DNA of 42,430 nt, taken from Promethearchaeota archaeon. Its GTDB lineage: Archaea > Asgardarchaeota > Lokiarchaeia > Sigyniarchaeales > SOKP01. Below, piece by piece: positions 22,950-31,454 of this stretch (within the stretch, counting starts at the first letter, position 1; every line of letters starts with the position of its first letter). A program made the translations under genes and the position numbers. Location: positions 1-42,430 of the forward strand of contig JAHPYZ010000040.1 in assembly GCA_019058425.1 (NCBI GenBank), in the 5' to 3' direction. The notes below the pieces were generated by a model. It worked only from the letters and a program-made list of their open reading frames with translations, ran no database searches and was not told the origin of the DNA.

Positions 22950-23106
22950 GAAAATATTTAAAATTAGTTTATCAAACTAAATCATATTAATGCTATAAAA
23001 AGAAGTTTTATAAATAATATAATTGGAAAAATGAGTTTTATGGCATTTTGTATAATAAATCTTTATACTTACTCCTTCCTAATATAATCAAAATAAAAAA
23101 AAAGTA

Positions 23107-23922
23107 TTAATTAAGAATATTTCTTAACTGTTCAGCTAGAGTCCCAAGTTTTACAGCGGTTGATGTAATTTCTTCCATTGAAGCTGTTTGTTGTTGGGTT
23201 GATGCACTTATTTCTTCAAAGGAGGCGTTAGATGATTCTATACCTTTTAAAATATCAGTAATATCCGTTTTTGTACTATTCACAACATTTTTTGATTGCT
23301 CTGCTAATTTTCTCACTTCATCAGCTACTACTGAAAATCCACGTCCCGCTTCACCCGCTCTTCCCGCTTCTATACTCGCGTTTAAAGCTAATAAATTAGT
23401 TTGTTCTGAAATATTTGTTATTTCTTCTATAACTTTATAGATCTTGCTTGTTGATCGCATCATGAGTTGACTTTCTTTTGAGACTCTTTGGGAAGTTGAA
23501 GATATCTGTTCTGAGGAGGCATTTACTTCATTTGCACCTGCAGCCAATTCTGATGATATATTTGCTACTTGTATAGACATTGATGAAGACTCTTCTATTA
23601 TATTATTCAACCGATTCTGAGTTTTTTTTAAATTCATGACATTTTTATTTATAAAGAAAATAATAATAGATAATCCTCCTGCTATAACCGTCATGAAAGT
23701 TATCCATGAGCGTTCAAATATCTCCATCTGCATCAATACTAAGAGTGCAACAATCATCATTACGGACGTCATCATTATTGCTACTTTATATTCTGTAGTA
23801 TTACGGTCTTTTCCAAGCTTAAAATAGAAGAATATAGCCAGTCCTATCCAAGCGAGTATTATTGCTAAAAAAGGTATATAAACTTCATGTTGTCCTAATG
23901 GTAATTCCATATTTATTTCCAC
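23107..23922 (-). CDS. Second methyl-accepting chemotaxis-like protein without extracellular sensor
   Basis: The 271-residue protein has three predicted membrane helices (about 15-34, 46-64 and 71-91), followed directly by the cytoplasmic signalling coiled coil. The conserved tip is [19 protein letters not shown], then [16 protein letters not shown]. There is no HAMP, Cache or PAS domain. The layout is the same as that of the protein at 1641-2450, and the two share TASMEEIT near the end. Unlike that gene, it has no small membrane-protein partner next to it. No CheA, CheW, CheR or CheB is in the window, so what it signals to is open. Two possible starts (residues 1 and 5) are both ATG. Confidence 0.9.
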   Translation of the reverse strand: MEINMELPLGQHEVYIPFLAIILAWIGLAIFFYFKLGKDRNTTEYKVAIMMTSVMMIVALLVLMQMEIFERSWITFMTVIAGGLSIIIFFINKNVMNLKKTQNRLNNIIEESSSMSIQVANISSELAAGANEVNASSEQISSTSQRVSKESQLMMRSTSKIYKVIEEITNISEQTNLLALNASIEAGRAGEAGRGFSVVADEVRKLAEQSKNVVNSTKTDITDILKGIESSNASFEEISASTQQQTASMEEITSTAVKLGTLAEQLRNILN

Positions 23923-24412
23923 TTCATGTAAAAATGTGCTTTTTTTTTAAAAGACACATATTTTTTATATGTTTTAAGCAAGAATGAATATTTAAACTTT
24001 GATATTTCATTTTCTTTATAAATAATTGAAAAATATTTATAATATATTTGCATAATTATGTAAAAATACGTATTTTTTATAGAATATATGCAAATTTGAA
24101 TTTTAAAGCCTATATATCTCCACATTACTTAAAGAATTTTCAAGATATTTCTAATTTTCATTAAAACAAAAATTATTTGTCTGCAAAATTCATTATGTAA
24201 AAATGATTTCAATCATTTTACTTTATATGAATTATGAAATATTTCTTTTAGACTCATGAAATCTGTAGAGTAACTTATATAATTTTATTTTACTTTTGGT
24301 GATATATCGAAATTACCAAAAAGAATTAAGGAATGTTCGCAAATTTTAATTTTTTTAAAAAAATATCGCTTATATTATATTTTAATAACAAACGGAATAA
24401 TATTGGTGTTTA
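23923..24412. other. Intergenic region, 490 bp, no gene seen
   Basis: A/T-rich spacer between the GTPase (ending here) and the receptor-like gene at 23107-23922 (starting here), both on the minus strand. It must carry the receptor promoter; TATA-like stretches around 24060-24120 are candidates. A 70-codon minus-strand frame overlaps the receptor start but has no coding character. No RNA gene or repeat was recognised. Confidence 0.45.
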
Positions 24413-24961
24413 TTAGGAATTTTCTATCATTTTATTTGCAATATATGCAAATATTTCTTCAACTTTATCGCCTGTTTTAGATGAACATTCAAAATGTCCT
24501 TGCAATTCTAGTGATCTCGAAATTTCTATTGCTTCTTCGATTTCAACGGATCTTTTATCCTCTAAATCATTTTTCCCCCCAACCATGATTATGGGTATTT
24601 TCTTTTCAGATTTTGAAACAAAATATTCGAATATTGAAAGCCAATCATTAACATCTTTAATACTGGAATATCTTGTTATATCATACATAAAGATACCTCC
24701 ATGTGCTCCTTTAGCAAAGCTTGGTAAAAGCACTCTAAAACGCTCTTCACCTGCAAAATCCCATATGCGAAGGGTTACAGTTTTATCATCAACTGTAACA
24801 TTTTTAACACTAAAATCTGCACCTATTGTCATTTTTAGATCTTTATCAAATACTTTTGAGACAAATCTCTTTATCAATGTTGTTTTTCCTACGCCTCCCG
24901 CCCCAAAAATACATAATTTAAAAGCGTGTTTTGACCCGTTATTTTCCTGTTTTCTATACAT
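24413..24961 (-). CDS. Ras/Rab-like small GTPase (Asgard type)
   Basis: The 182-residue protein has the full small-GTPase layout: P-loop GAGGVGKT (20-27), switch I Thr45 in MTIGADF, switch II WDFAGEERF (67-75), G4 VGGKNDL (127-133) and G5 ECSSKTG. Three departures stand out. The position of the catalytic Gln of Ras is Glu72 (DFAGE rather than DTAGQ). The NKxD motif reads GKND, with Gly129 replacing Asn. There is no C-terminal Cys box for prenylation, since the protein ends NKMIENS. It is expected to be a cytosolic GTP-dependent switch. No GAP, GEF or roadblock gene is adjacent. Abundant GTPases of this kind are a hallmark of Asgard genomes. The gene appears to be monocistronic. Confidence 0.95.
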   Translation of the reverse strand: MYRKQENNGSKHAFKLCIFGAGGVGKTTLIKRFVSKVFDKDLKMTIGADFSVKNVTVDDKTVTLRIWDFAGEERFRVLLPSFAKGAHGGIFMYDITRYSSIKDVNDWLSIFEYFVSKSEKKIPIIMVGGKNDLEDKRSVEIEEAIEISRSLELQGHFECSSKTGDKVEEIFAYIANKMIENS

Positions 24962-25358
24962 TATTGGTTTAGACTCATTAATTTTATATGGGATGGGATA
25001 GAAACAAATCGATCAATAAATTATTCAAATTAATTATATATTCATCAAGTAACTATTTATATTGATATGAAAGCCTTATCTTAATTCAATAATATTTTCT
25101 TTTCTAAATAATCTCTTTAATCTTTAAAAATCTTTTTTTTTGATTTAAAGTAATTTAAATCTTATTTTTAATACTTTTTATTTTTTGTGTTCTTTGGAGC
25201 TAAAAATCATTATTTAATTACAAGTGATACAAATTCTATTTTTATTCATTGAAGTTCTCTCAACAAACTTAATAGTCAGGAAAAAAAAGTATGATTGAAG
25301 TAATTCTACTTAAGGATTTTAAATTAAAAGAGCGTTTTTTTGATTTTAGAATTAAGCT
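24962..25358. other. Intergenic region, 397 bp, no convincing gene
   Basis: Spacer upstream of the GTPase and downstream of the Cys-rich gene. It is very A/T-rich with several T-runs that could end the Cys-rich transcript. A 23-codon plus-strand frame at 25291-25362 has a purine-rich stretch before it but no other support. The GTPase promoter should be near 24985-25010. Confidence 0.4.
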
Positions 25359-25649
25359 TTAACTAGATTCTAAATATTTTTTAAGATCAATGATAATAGT
25401 CTTCTTTTTAGCTTCTTCATGTTCGATTACAACTTTTAAAAGATTTGTTTCTATTGAAGCTGATTTTAGTTTAATTTCGTCTAATTCTACAGAATCAGAA
25501 TCTTTTGCCTTTTTAACTTTTGACTTCGTTTCTAAACATGTATGATGTTCATCATAGAGATAACAATTTTCACAGCAAAAGCCTACAGGCATATATCCTA
25601 CAATTGAACATTTCTCAAAGAAATCACAATTACAATTTTGGCACATCAA
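25359..25649 (-). CDS. Small cysteine-rich protein, putative metal or Fe-S binder
   Basis: The 96-residue protein has eight Cys in the first 38 residues, arranged CQNCNC, KC, CCENC and TC, interspersed with the stretch SIVGYMPVGF. A Lys/Glu-rich region and a strand/helix tail (KKKTIIIDLKKYLESS) follow. The Cys spacing could hold two zinc ions or one or two Fe-S clusters. I do not recognise the family with certainty. It is divergent from the Hdr operon that starts at 25991, and the 341-bp gap holds a near-palindromic operator-like site next to its own TATA-like box. Co-regulation with the redox operon is possible. The ATG pair at the start (MM) leaves the first residue ambiguous. Confidence 0.8.
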   Translation of the reverse strand: MMCQNCNCDFFEKCSIVGYMPVGFCCENCYLYDEHHTCLETKSKVKKAKDSDSVELDEIKLKSASIETNLLKVVIEHEEAKKKTIIIDLKKYLESS

Positions 25650-25670
25650 TATAATTATTAGAATTACAAC

Positions 25671-25680
25671 TATTTAAATT
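25671..25680 (-). promoter_or_regulatory. TATA-like box of the Cys-rich gene
   Basis: Read on the minus strand, AATTTAAATA lies about 22-31 nt upstream of ATG 25649. That is the spacing expected for an archaeal TATA box with a transcript starting at or very near the start codon (leaderless). No Shine-Dalgarno is present, in agreement with this. Confidence 0.5.
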
Positions 25681-25697
25681 ATGTCGTTTAACGTCAT
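25681..25697. promoter_or_regulatory. 17-bp near-palindromic operator-like site
   Basis: ATGTCGTTTAACGTCAT: the arms ATG-n-CGTT and AACG-n-CAT are inverted copies matching at 7 of 8 positions around a central T. It directly abuts the upstream side of the TATA-like box of the Cys-rich gene, where it would overlap or neighbour the TFB recognition element. It is ~295 bp from the hdrC start. Such symmetry is typical of a dimeric regulator site. It is one of the few GC-containing motifs in this spacer. Confidence 0.5.
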
Positions 25698-25990
25698 AAT
25701 GCGATCTTTATTAATTGATTTGATCAGATCATAACTTTGATTTGACTAATAACGTAAATTAGAAATATCATAAATGATTAAAATTAAAAGTTGATGAAAT
25801 TCATAATATAATTTGTTATTAAAATTAATCAAAAACATGAGAAAATCGTAAATAATCAAACACTAAGAGAATCTGTTATAAAAAATAATTTTTTTTCAAA
25901 CCTTAGTTTTAGGAATTTTCTAAAAAATTTTTTAACCTTCTATAATTTGTATAACCATCTAGATGAACATATTAATTAATAATAATTGAC
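25698..25990. other. Upstream region of the Hdr operon
   Basis: About 290 bp between the operator-like site and hdrC, with no ORF or RNA gene. A second short palindrome, TGATCA, lies near 25730. TATAATTT at 25941-25948 is a possible promoter element that would give a leader of roughly 20 nt. No Shine-Dalgarno precedes hdrC, unlike most later genes of the operon. Confidence 0.4.
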
Positions 25991-26488
25991 ATGTCTGTAA
26001 TAAATTTTCAATTCCGTAATCAGGTCTTAAGCCACAACGCATCATTGTCATACTGTTATCAATGTTCTACCTGTAGTGGTGGTTGTCCTGTTGCTTTGCT
26101 AACAAATGGGAAATATAATCCTAGAAAGATTATTGAAGAGGCAATATTAGGCCTACAAGATAAATTAGTTGAAAAGCAAGAACCAAATTCATGGTTATGT
26201 TCAACCTGTCAAAAATGTGTGGAATTATGTCCTCAGAAAGTTGAACTTACCGAAATTTTTACTTTAATTAAAAACCTATGTTTTGAGAGTGGAAAAGTAC
26301 CTGAAGCTTTTATCGCACAAGGTCAAGCTGTATTAGAAAACGGAGTAGCAATACCATATTCTAAAGCAATTTTGACACGACGAGAGAAGTTAGGGCTTCC
26401 TCTAATTAAAACCGCTCCTGTTGATGAAATCAAGAAAATCTTAATTGAAACTAATTTTGAAAAACACATTCCAAAGGGGGTTGAATAA
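25991..26488 (+). CDS. hdrC: Heterodisulfide reductase subunit C (HdrC)
   Basis: The 165-residue soluble protein has two 4Fe-4S sites, CYQCSTCSGGCP (residues 22-33) and CSTCQKCVELCP (about 70-81), separated by the usual helical segment with YNPRKIIEEA. No membrane helix is present, so this is the cytosolic HdrABC type rather than the membrane HdrE-linked type. By family knowledge it wires electrons from HdrA to the active-site subunit HdrB. It is the first gene of the eleven-gene operon, and hdrB starts 3 nt after its stop. Lack of a Shine-Dalgarno suggests a leaderless or short-leader transcript start. Confidence 0.95.
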   Translation: MSVINFQFRNQVLSHNASLSYCYQCSTCSGGCPVALLTNGKYNPRKIIEEAILGLQDKLVEKQEPNSWLCSTCQKCVELCPQKVELTEIFTLIKNLCFESGKVPEAFIAQGQAVLENGVAIPYSKAILTRREKLGLPLIKTAPVDEIKKILIETNFEKHIPKGVE

Positions 26489-26491
26489 AAA

Positions 26492-27367
26492 ATGGCATAT
26501 GATTTATTTTTAGGATGTGTAATTCCTGCTAGATTGCCTTATTTAGAAACATCTTCGAGAAAAGTATTCGAAAAACTCGGAATTAAACTGAAGGATGTTG
26601 ATGGTTTTTCTTGTTGTCCAGATCCTACTGGAATAGAATTAATAGACCATAAGACTTGGTTAACTTTAGGAGCAAGGAACTTAAGTTTATGTAACACTAA
26701 TGGTGGTGTAGTATCTTTTTGTTCTGGCTGTGTAGAAACATTAAAAGGAGTTAATTATGCTATTAACAAAGATTCTCAAGTTAAAGAAGAAGTTAATAGT
26801 GTATTAAAAAAAGTTGGAAAGTCTTACGATGGAAAAGTAAACGTAAAACATTTTGCTGAAATCCTTTATGAATATATAGATAAGATTAAAGCTTACGTAG
26901 AAAAACCCTTAGATGGATTCAAGGTTGCAGTTCATTATGGATGTCATTATTTAAGACCATCAGAAGTGATAAATTGGGATGACCCATTTGAACCAAAAAC
27001 CGTCGATGAAATAGTAAGAGCTCTTGGAGCAGAATCTGTAGATTATGAAATGAAAATGGAGTGTTGTGGAAATCCAGTTGAGAAATCTGATAAAGATTTA
27101 TCTCTCTTAATGATAGATCAGAAATTAAAAGCAATTCAAGAATCAGGTGCTAATTGTGTCGTGGTTGTTTGCCCTGCATGTTATCAACAATATGAATTTA
27201 ATCAGAGGGAGTTAAATAAGAAAAATGAATCAAATTATGATTTTCCCATATTTTACTTGTCAGAACTAGTCGCTTTAGCATTTGGTTTTAAACCAGAAGA
27301 ATTAGGATTTAATTTTCATAGAATTAAACCAACTAAATTATTTGAAAGTATTAATTTTACTCTCTAA
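26492..27367 (+). CDS. hdrB: Heterodisulfide reductase subunit B (HdrB)
   Basis: The 291-residue protein contains two CCG domains. The first shows FSCCPDPTG and FCSGCV, the second HYGCHYL, MECCGNP and VCPACYQQ. In methanogens these cysteines hold the two non-cubane 4Fe-4S clusters that reduce the CoM-S-S-CoB heterodisulfide. The first domain has CCP instead of CCG, but all Cys ligands of the pattern are visible. In an Asgard archaeon without evidence here for methanogenesis, the actual disulfide or other acceptor is unknown. It sits 3 nt after hdrC, with a purine-rich GGGGGT before its ATG, which indicates tight coupling. Confidence 0.95.
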   Translation: MAYDLFLGCVIPARLPYLETSSRKVFEKLGIKLKDVDGFSCCPDPTGIELIDHKTWLTLGARNLSLCNTNGGVVSFCSGCVETLKGVNYAINKDSQVKEEVNSVLKKVGKSYDGKVNVKHFAEILYEYIDKIKAYVEKPLDGFKVAVHYGCHYLRPSEVINWDDPFEPKTVDEIVRALGAESVDYEMKMECCGNPVEKSDKDLSLLMIDQKLKAIQESGANCVVVVCPACYQQYEFNQRELNKKNESNYDFPIFYLSELVALAFGFKPEELGFNFHRIKPTKLFESINFTL

Positions 27368-27406
27368 ATTTAATTTTTAAAAAAAAAGATCAAAGATTTG
27401 ATATAT

Positions 27407-28525
27407 ATGACAGAAGTAAAGCCGAAGAAAACGGTTCTTAAAGATGTTAAGATCTTCAAGAACCTTGAAGATGAAATTATCAAAACTAATAAATGTTGCG
27501 CATGTGGTGCGTGCGTTGCTTATTGTAGTTCACAAGGTTTTGATGTTATTAAAATGGAAGGTTATACTCCTCAATTCATATCCGATGCAAATGTAGATAA
27601 TTGTAAAGAGTGTGGTCTATGCTATTATATTTGTCCACAAACCGATCCATTGATGGATAAGCTAGATAACATATATAAAATTAAAGATGAGATGGGTTAT
27701 GTAGAAGATGTTATAGCGGCAAAGACTACCGATGAAAAAATCAAGGAAGTTGGTCAAGATGGAGGTTTGGTCACGACACTTCTTATGTATTTATTTGAAA
27801 CTAATAAAATTGATGCTGCAATCGTCTCTGAATATGATGAGAATTTAAAACCACTTCCAAAGATCATTTATAATAAAGAAGATTTGCTGAAATCTTCAGG
27901 TACGAGATATACAATATCTTCTAATCTTTTACCATTGGTCGATTTGTATAAAGTAGCTGAAGAGATCATCCAGAAACAAAAGCAAATCTATGATATAAAT
28001 CAATTACGTATGGCATTTGTAGGAACTCCATGCCAATGTAGGGCTGTACGGAAGATGCAGTTATTAAATATTAGCCCTACTCATGTAATTAAGTATGTTT
28101 TTGGATTATTCTGCATGGAGAATTTTGATTATGATAAATTATTTGAGCTTGTAAAAGCCGAAACTGGATTAGAACCTAAAGATATTGCAAAAATGAACAT
28201 TAAAAAGAATTTTTTTATCACCAGTAAAGTAAATGAGACGAAGGAAGTAGACCTTCATAAATTTGATCCTGCTGTTCGAAACCATTGTCAAGAATGCGAT
28301 GAGTTTACGAGTAGATTTGCAGACATTAGTTTTGGAGGATCAGGGGCAGTGCAACAAAATTCTATGTTAATTTTGAGATCTGAAAAAGGTAAAAAACTGA
28401 TTACGGATGCAATTATTGAGGGTTATGTAGAAAAGTTTGTACCTAAAAAATCTCCTATCCCAGAATGGAAAGCATCCAAGCTCAATCTATTAAAAAGAAT
28501 GACAAATAACAAGGTAAAAAAATAA
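27407..28525 (+). CDS. FrhB/FdhB-family F420-dependent oxidoreductase subunit with ferredoxin domain
   Basis: The 372-residue protein starts at ATG 27407; a TTG 9 nt upstream is possible but less likely. The N-terminus carries two 4Fe-4S sites, CCACGACVAYC and CKECGLCYYICP. The FrhB domain follows, with GQDGGLVTTLL, VGTPCQCRAVRKMQL, FGLFCMENF and a Cys pair HCQECDEF. This family binds FAD and exchanges electrons with coenzyme F420, as in F420-reducing hydrogenase and FpoF. Here it probably feeds F420H2 electrons into, or draws them from, the HdrA flavin complex. It lies between hdrB and hdrA within the operon. No hydrogenase subunits accompany it. F420 use is inferred from the family. Confidence 0.9.
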   Translation: MTEVKPKKTVLKDVKIFKNLEDEIIKTNKCCACGACVAYCSSQGFDVIKMEGYTPQFISDANVDNCKECGLCYYICPQTDPLMDKLDNIYKIKDEMGYVEDVIAAKTTDEKIKEVGQDGGLVTTLLMYLFETNKIDAAIVSEYDENLKPLPKIIYNKEDLLKSSGTRYTISSNLLPLVDLYKVAEEIIQKQKQIYDINQLRMAFVGTPCQCRAVRKMQLLNISPTHVIKYVFGLFCMENFDYDKLFELVKAETGLEPKDIAKMNIKKNFFITSKVNETKEVDLHKFDPAVRNHCQECDEFTSRFADISFGGSGAVQQNSMLILRSEKGKKLITDAIIEGYVEKFVPKKSPIPEWKASKLNLLKRMTNNKVKK

Positions 28526-28539
28526 ATAGAGGATTAAAA

Positions 28540-29759
28540 ATGTCAGATAAATCTGTTGTTGTAATTGGTGCTGGAATAGCCGGTATACAAGCAGCATTAG
28601 ACCTAGGAGATATGGGAATTAATGTTGTATTGGTTGAGAAAGAACCTTGTATTGGGGGTAGAATGGCCCAATTAGATAAAACATTTCCTACTCTTGATTG
28701 TTCAATTTGTATTCTCGCTCCAAAACTTTCAGAATGCTATAGACATCCAAATATAACTCTCTATACATTAGCTGAAGTTCAAAAAATAGAAGGTTCAGCA
28801 GGCGAGTTTACTGTAGAAATCCTAAAACATCCAAGGTATGTAAAAGAGGGTGTATGTACTAACTGTGGAGATTGTGGAACTATATGTCCGGTTAGAGGTG
28901 TGACAAACTTTTTTGATGCAGATCTACTTACTCAATCTGCAGCACAAATTGCATTTCCGGCAGCAGTTCCCCCAGTGTATAGGATCAATCCAGATGTCTG
29001 TTTATATTTAAATTATGGTATATGTGGTTTATGTTATCAGAATTGTGGTGCAGATGCTATCGATTTTACCCAAAAAGAGGAAATTATTCCTGTTAATAAC
29101 GTAGGGGCAATAATCGTAGCCACTGGAGTGGACTTGGCAGAAGATATTCATACTTTAAATGTTTATGGTTACCAAAAATATGATAATGTAGTCACTGCAA
29201 TGGAGTTTGAACGACTAATATGTGCTTCAGGACCCCAACATGGTCACTTGAAGACACTTACAGATGGAAGAACTCCCAAAAAAGTCGCTTTCCTTCAATG
29301 TATAGATTCAAGAAATGATCGCACCCAAGATTATTGTTCTTCAGTCTGTTGTATGTATACAACAAAAGAGGCTATGGTTGCTTATGAACATGATAACGAA
29401 TTGGAATCTTATGTGTTTTATATTGATTTAAGAGCTGGGGGGAAAGGATTTCAAAAATTTCTCCAAAGAGGTGCAGATGAATATAATATTAAGTATATTA
29501 AAAGTAAGATTTCTCATATTTTGTTGTTTTAGCCACCTGTATTATCCCTTCATTATCAAATGAAAAAATCTCAAAGATTCTAGGTGTGGATTTGGATAAG
29601 AACCGGTTTATTAAAACAGATCCTTTCTTTCCTGTTGAATCCAGCGTTCCAGGTATCTATACTTGTGGGTGTACTAGAGAGCCTATGGATATCCCACGTT
29701 CAGTAGCTGAAGCAAGTGGAGCAGCAGCGAGAGCGGCAGAATTGGTTAAAGGAGGTTAA
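28540..29759 (+). pseudogene. hdrA: hdrA, FAD/ferredoxin half, broken by a frameshifting deletion
   Basis: The intact part runs from ATG 28540 to TAG 29530-29532 (330 residues). It has the dinucleotide fold GAGIAGIQAALDLGD, GGRMAQLDKTFPT, an inserted ferredoxin (CTNCGDCGTICP and CLYLNYGICGLCYQNC) and CSSVCCMYT. After KISHI the frame is lost. The true continuation resumes one frame over (FVVLATCIIPS, about 29520) and reads a perfect HdrA C-terminus (PGIYTCGCTREPMDIPRS, GAAARAAEL) to TAA 29757-29759. Compared with the fused paralogue at 32229-35246, about 27 codons are missing at the junction. Either the gene is inactivated, or a short N-terminal product is made, or the assembly has an error here. 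It corresponds to the QmoA-like half, whose partner half follows at 29764. Confidence 0.88.
29751..29756 (+). promoter_or_regulatory. Shine-Dalgarno fixing the start of the second HdrA half
   Basis: GGAGGT lies 7 nt before ATG 29764. It sets that ATG as the start instead of an ATG 48 nt upstream in the same frame, whose first codons overlap the HdrA C-terminal coding sequence in a different frame. Similar sites precede ATG 31455 (GGAGGT), 32229 (AAGGAGGA) and 35718 (AAGGAG). Confidence 0.8.
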
Positions 29760-29763
29760 TAAA

Positions 29764-31452
29764 ATGTCAGAAGAAGAAAAGAAAGAAGAAGAAACTCGAA
29801 TAGGAGTTTTTATTTGTCATTGTGGTTCTAATATTGGGGGATTTATTGATTGTAAGGAGGTTGCTGAAAGGGCAAAAAAATTACCACATGTAGTTTTTAC
29901 ACAAGACAATCTATACACATGTTCTGAGACAGGATTAGCAGAAATTAAGAAAGGAATAAGGGAACACAATTTAAACCGAGTTGTGGTTGCCTCTTGTACT
30001 CCAAGAACTCATGAACCTTTGTTTAGAGCATGTATAGAAGAAGAAGGTTTAAATCCTTACTTATTTAATTTTGTAAATATCAGAGATCAAAATACTTGGG
30101 TACATCAGAAAGAAACAGATAAAGCTTTTATAAAAGCAAATGATGTAGTAAGGATGGGTGTTGCTAAAGCAGAAAGACTTGAAGCTTTACAAAAAATTAT
30201 GGTTAATGTTACACCTACAGCATTAGTAATTGGAGGTGGTGTAGCAGGTATGACTGCCGCACTAAATCTGAGTAACCAAGGATTTGAAACCCATTTAGTT
30301 GAGAAAGATAATCAATTGGGAGGAAGACTTAATGGTCTTTATAAACTCTTCCCAAAAGATCAAGAAGCTTCAGAATTACTCGGACTTCTTAGGAAAAAAA
30401 TTGAAAGCAATCCCAAATTAAAAGTGTATACTTCAGCGACGGTAAAAAATATAGAGGGATTTGTTGGAAATTATGAAATAGAAGTAGATCAAGGAGGAAA
30501 TATAATACCACTTAAAATTGGTTGTATAATTGTCGCAGTTGGTACGTCTTTATTCACTCCTGAAGGATATTATGGATATGATGGAGAAAAACGGATAACT
30601 CAAAGTCAATTAGAAGTTAAACTAAAAAGTGGTAATGTAAATGCGAAAGAGATTGTTATGATTCAATGTGTTGGAGCTCGTATAGAGGAAAGGAAATATT
30701 GTTCAAATGTTTGTTGCATGACCGCTCTAAAGAATTCATTAGTAATTAAGGAAAAAAATCCTGATACTCATATAACAATTCTTTTTAGGGATTTATTCAC
30801 TCCTGGTTCATATTATGAAGATTATTATAGAAGAGCAAGAGAGGAAGGTATTGTTTTTATCAGTTATAACCCTGAAAAACTTCCCAATGTTGAAGGAGAC
30901 ACAATTAAAGTGCATAATGAATACATAGGAGAGGAAATTAGTATTCCTTATGATCTTTTAGTGTTGTCTGTACCATTGGTAGCAAATAGTGAAAATAAAG
31001 CTCTTGCTCAAATGCTAAAAGTACCCTTAGAAGAAAACGGCTTCTTCTTGGAAGCTCATGTTAAGCTAAGACCTATGGATTTTGCGACTGATGGAGTATA
31101 TGTCTGTGGTTCAGCTAAGTGGCCTGTAGATATTACAGAATCTATAACTCAAGGTTATGCAGCAGCTTCAAGGGCAAGTACAATTTTATCTCATAATACT
31201 CTTGAAGTTGAAGGAGCAACTTCATCATTACCAGAATATAATAAAGCATTATGTAGTGGATGTGAGGTATGTATTACTGTTTGTCCTTATAAGGCAATCA
31301 GCAAGAATGAGGATGATGAAATTGTTATTACTCAAGTTTTATGTAAAGGATGTGGAGTTTGTGGAGCTACTTGTACAAATCATGCAATCGTTATAAGACA
31401 TTTCACAGATGAACAAATAATGGCCGAAATTGATGCATTTGGAGGTAAATAA
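29764..31452 (+). CDS. hdrA: HdrA second half (QmoB-like: N-terminal Cys domain, FAD domain, 2x4Fe-4S)
   Basis: The 562-residue protein opens with a charged tail (MSEEEKKEEE) and then the HdrA N-terminal domain with GVFICHCGSNIGG, LYTCSETG and ASCTPRTHEPLF. A second FAD fold follows (VIGGGVAGMTAALNLSNQG, CVGARIEERKYCSNVCC) without an inserted ferredoxin. The C-terminal ferredoxin has CSGCEVCITVCP and CKGCGVCGATC. It corresponds to the second half of the 1005-residue fusion at 32229-35246. It presumably pairs with the product of 28540-29759 to rebuild a two-flavin HdrA unit. The broken state of that partner leaves its present function uncertain. In Hdr complexes HdrA carries the bifurcating flavin and contacts HdrB/C and MvhD. 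Confidence 0.92.
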   Translation: MSEEEKKEEETRIGVFICHCGSNIGGFIDCKEVAERAKKLPHVVFTQDNLYTCSETGLAEIKKGIREHNLNRVVVASCTPRTHEPLFRACIEEEGLNPYLFNFVNIRDQNTWVHQKETDKAFIKANDVVRMGVAKAERLEALQKIMVNVTPTALVIGGGVAGMTAALNLSNQGFETHLVEKDNQLGGRLNGLYKLFPKDQEASELLGLLRKKIESNPKLKVYTSATVKNIEGFVGNYEIEVDQGGNIIPLKIGCIIVAVGTSLFTPEGYYGYDGEKRITQSQLEVKLKSGNVNAKEIVMIQCVGARIEERKYCSNVCCMTALKNSLVIKEKNPDTHITILFRDLFTPGSYYEDYYRRAREEGIVFISYNPEKLPNVEGDTIKVHNEYIGEEISIPYDLLVLSVPLVANSENKALAQMLKVPLEENGFFLEAHVKLRPMDFATDGVYVCGSAKWPVDITESITQGYAAASRASTILSHNTLEVEGATSSLPEYNKALCSGCEVCITVCPYKAISKNEDDEIVITQVLCKGCGVCGATCTNHAIVIRHFTDEQIMAEIDAFGGK

Positions 31453-31454
31453 AA

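Noticed and set aside
23913..24125. 70-codon minus-strand ORF upstream of the second receptor
   Set aside because: It overlaps the receptor start in another frame, has Lys/Tyr/Phe-rich low-complexity composition, and lacks a Shine-Dalgarno.
25291..25362. 23-codon ORF with purine-rich leader
   Set aside because: Too short, with no supporting context beyond a weak purine stretch.
29505..29535. Programmed -1 frameshift in hdrA
   Set aside because: The frames overlap for only ~20 nt, no canonical slippery heptamer or downstream structure is evident, and a conserved segment would still be missing from the product.
28540..29759. UAG decoding (pyrrolysine) to explain the TAG inside hdrA
   Set aside because: Reading through TAG 29530 in frame gives unrelated sequence (PPVLSLHYQ) and another TAG 48 nt on. 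The HdrA continuation is in a different frame and ~27 codons are absent.
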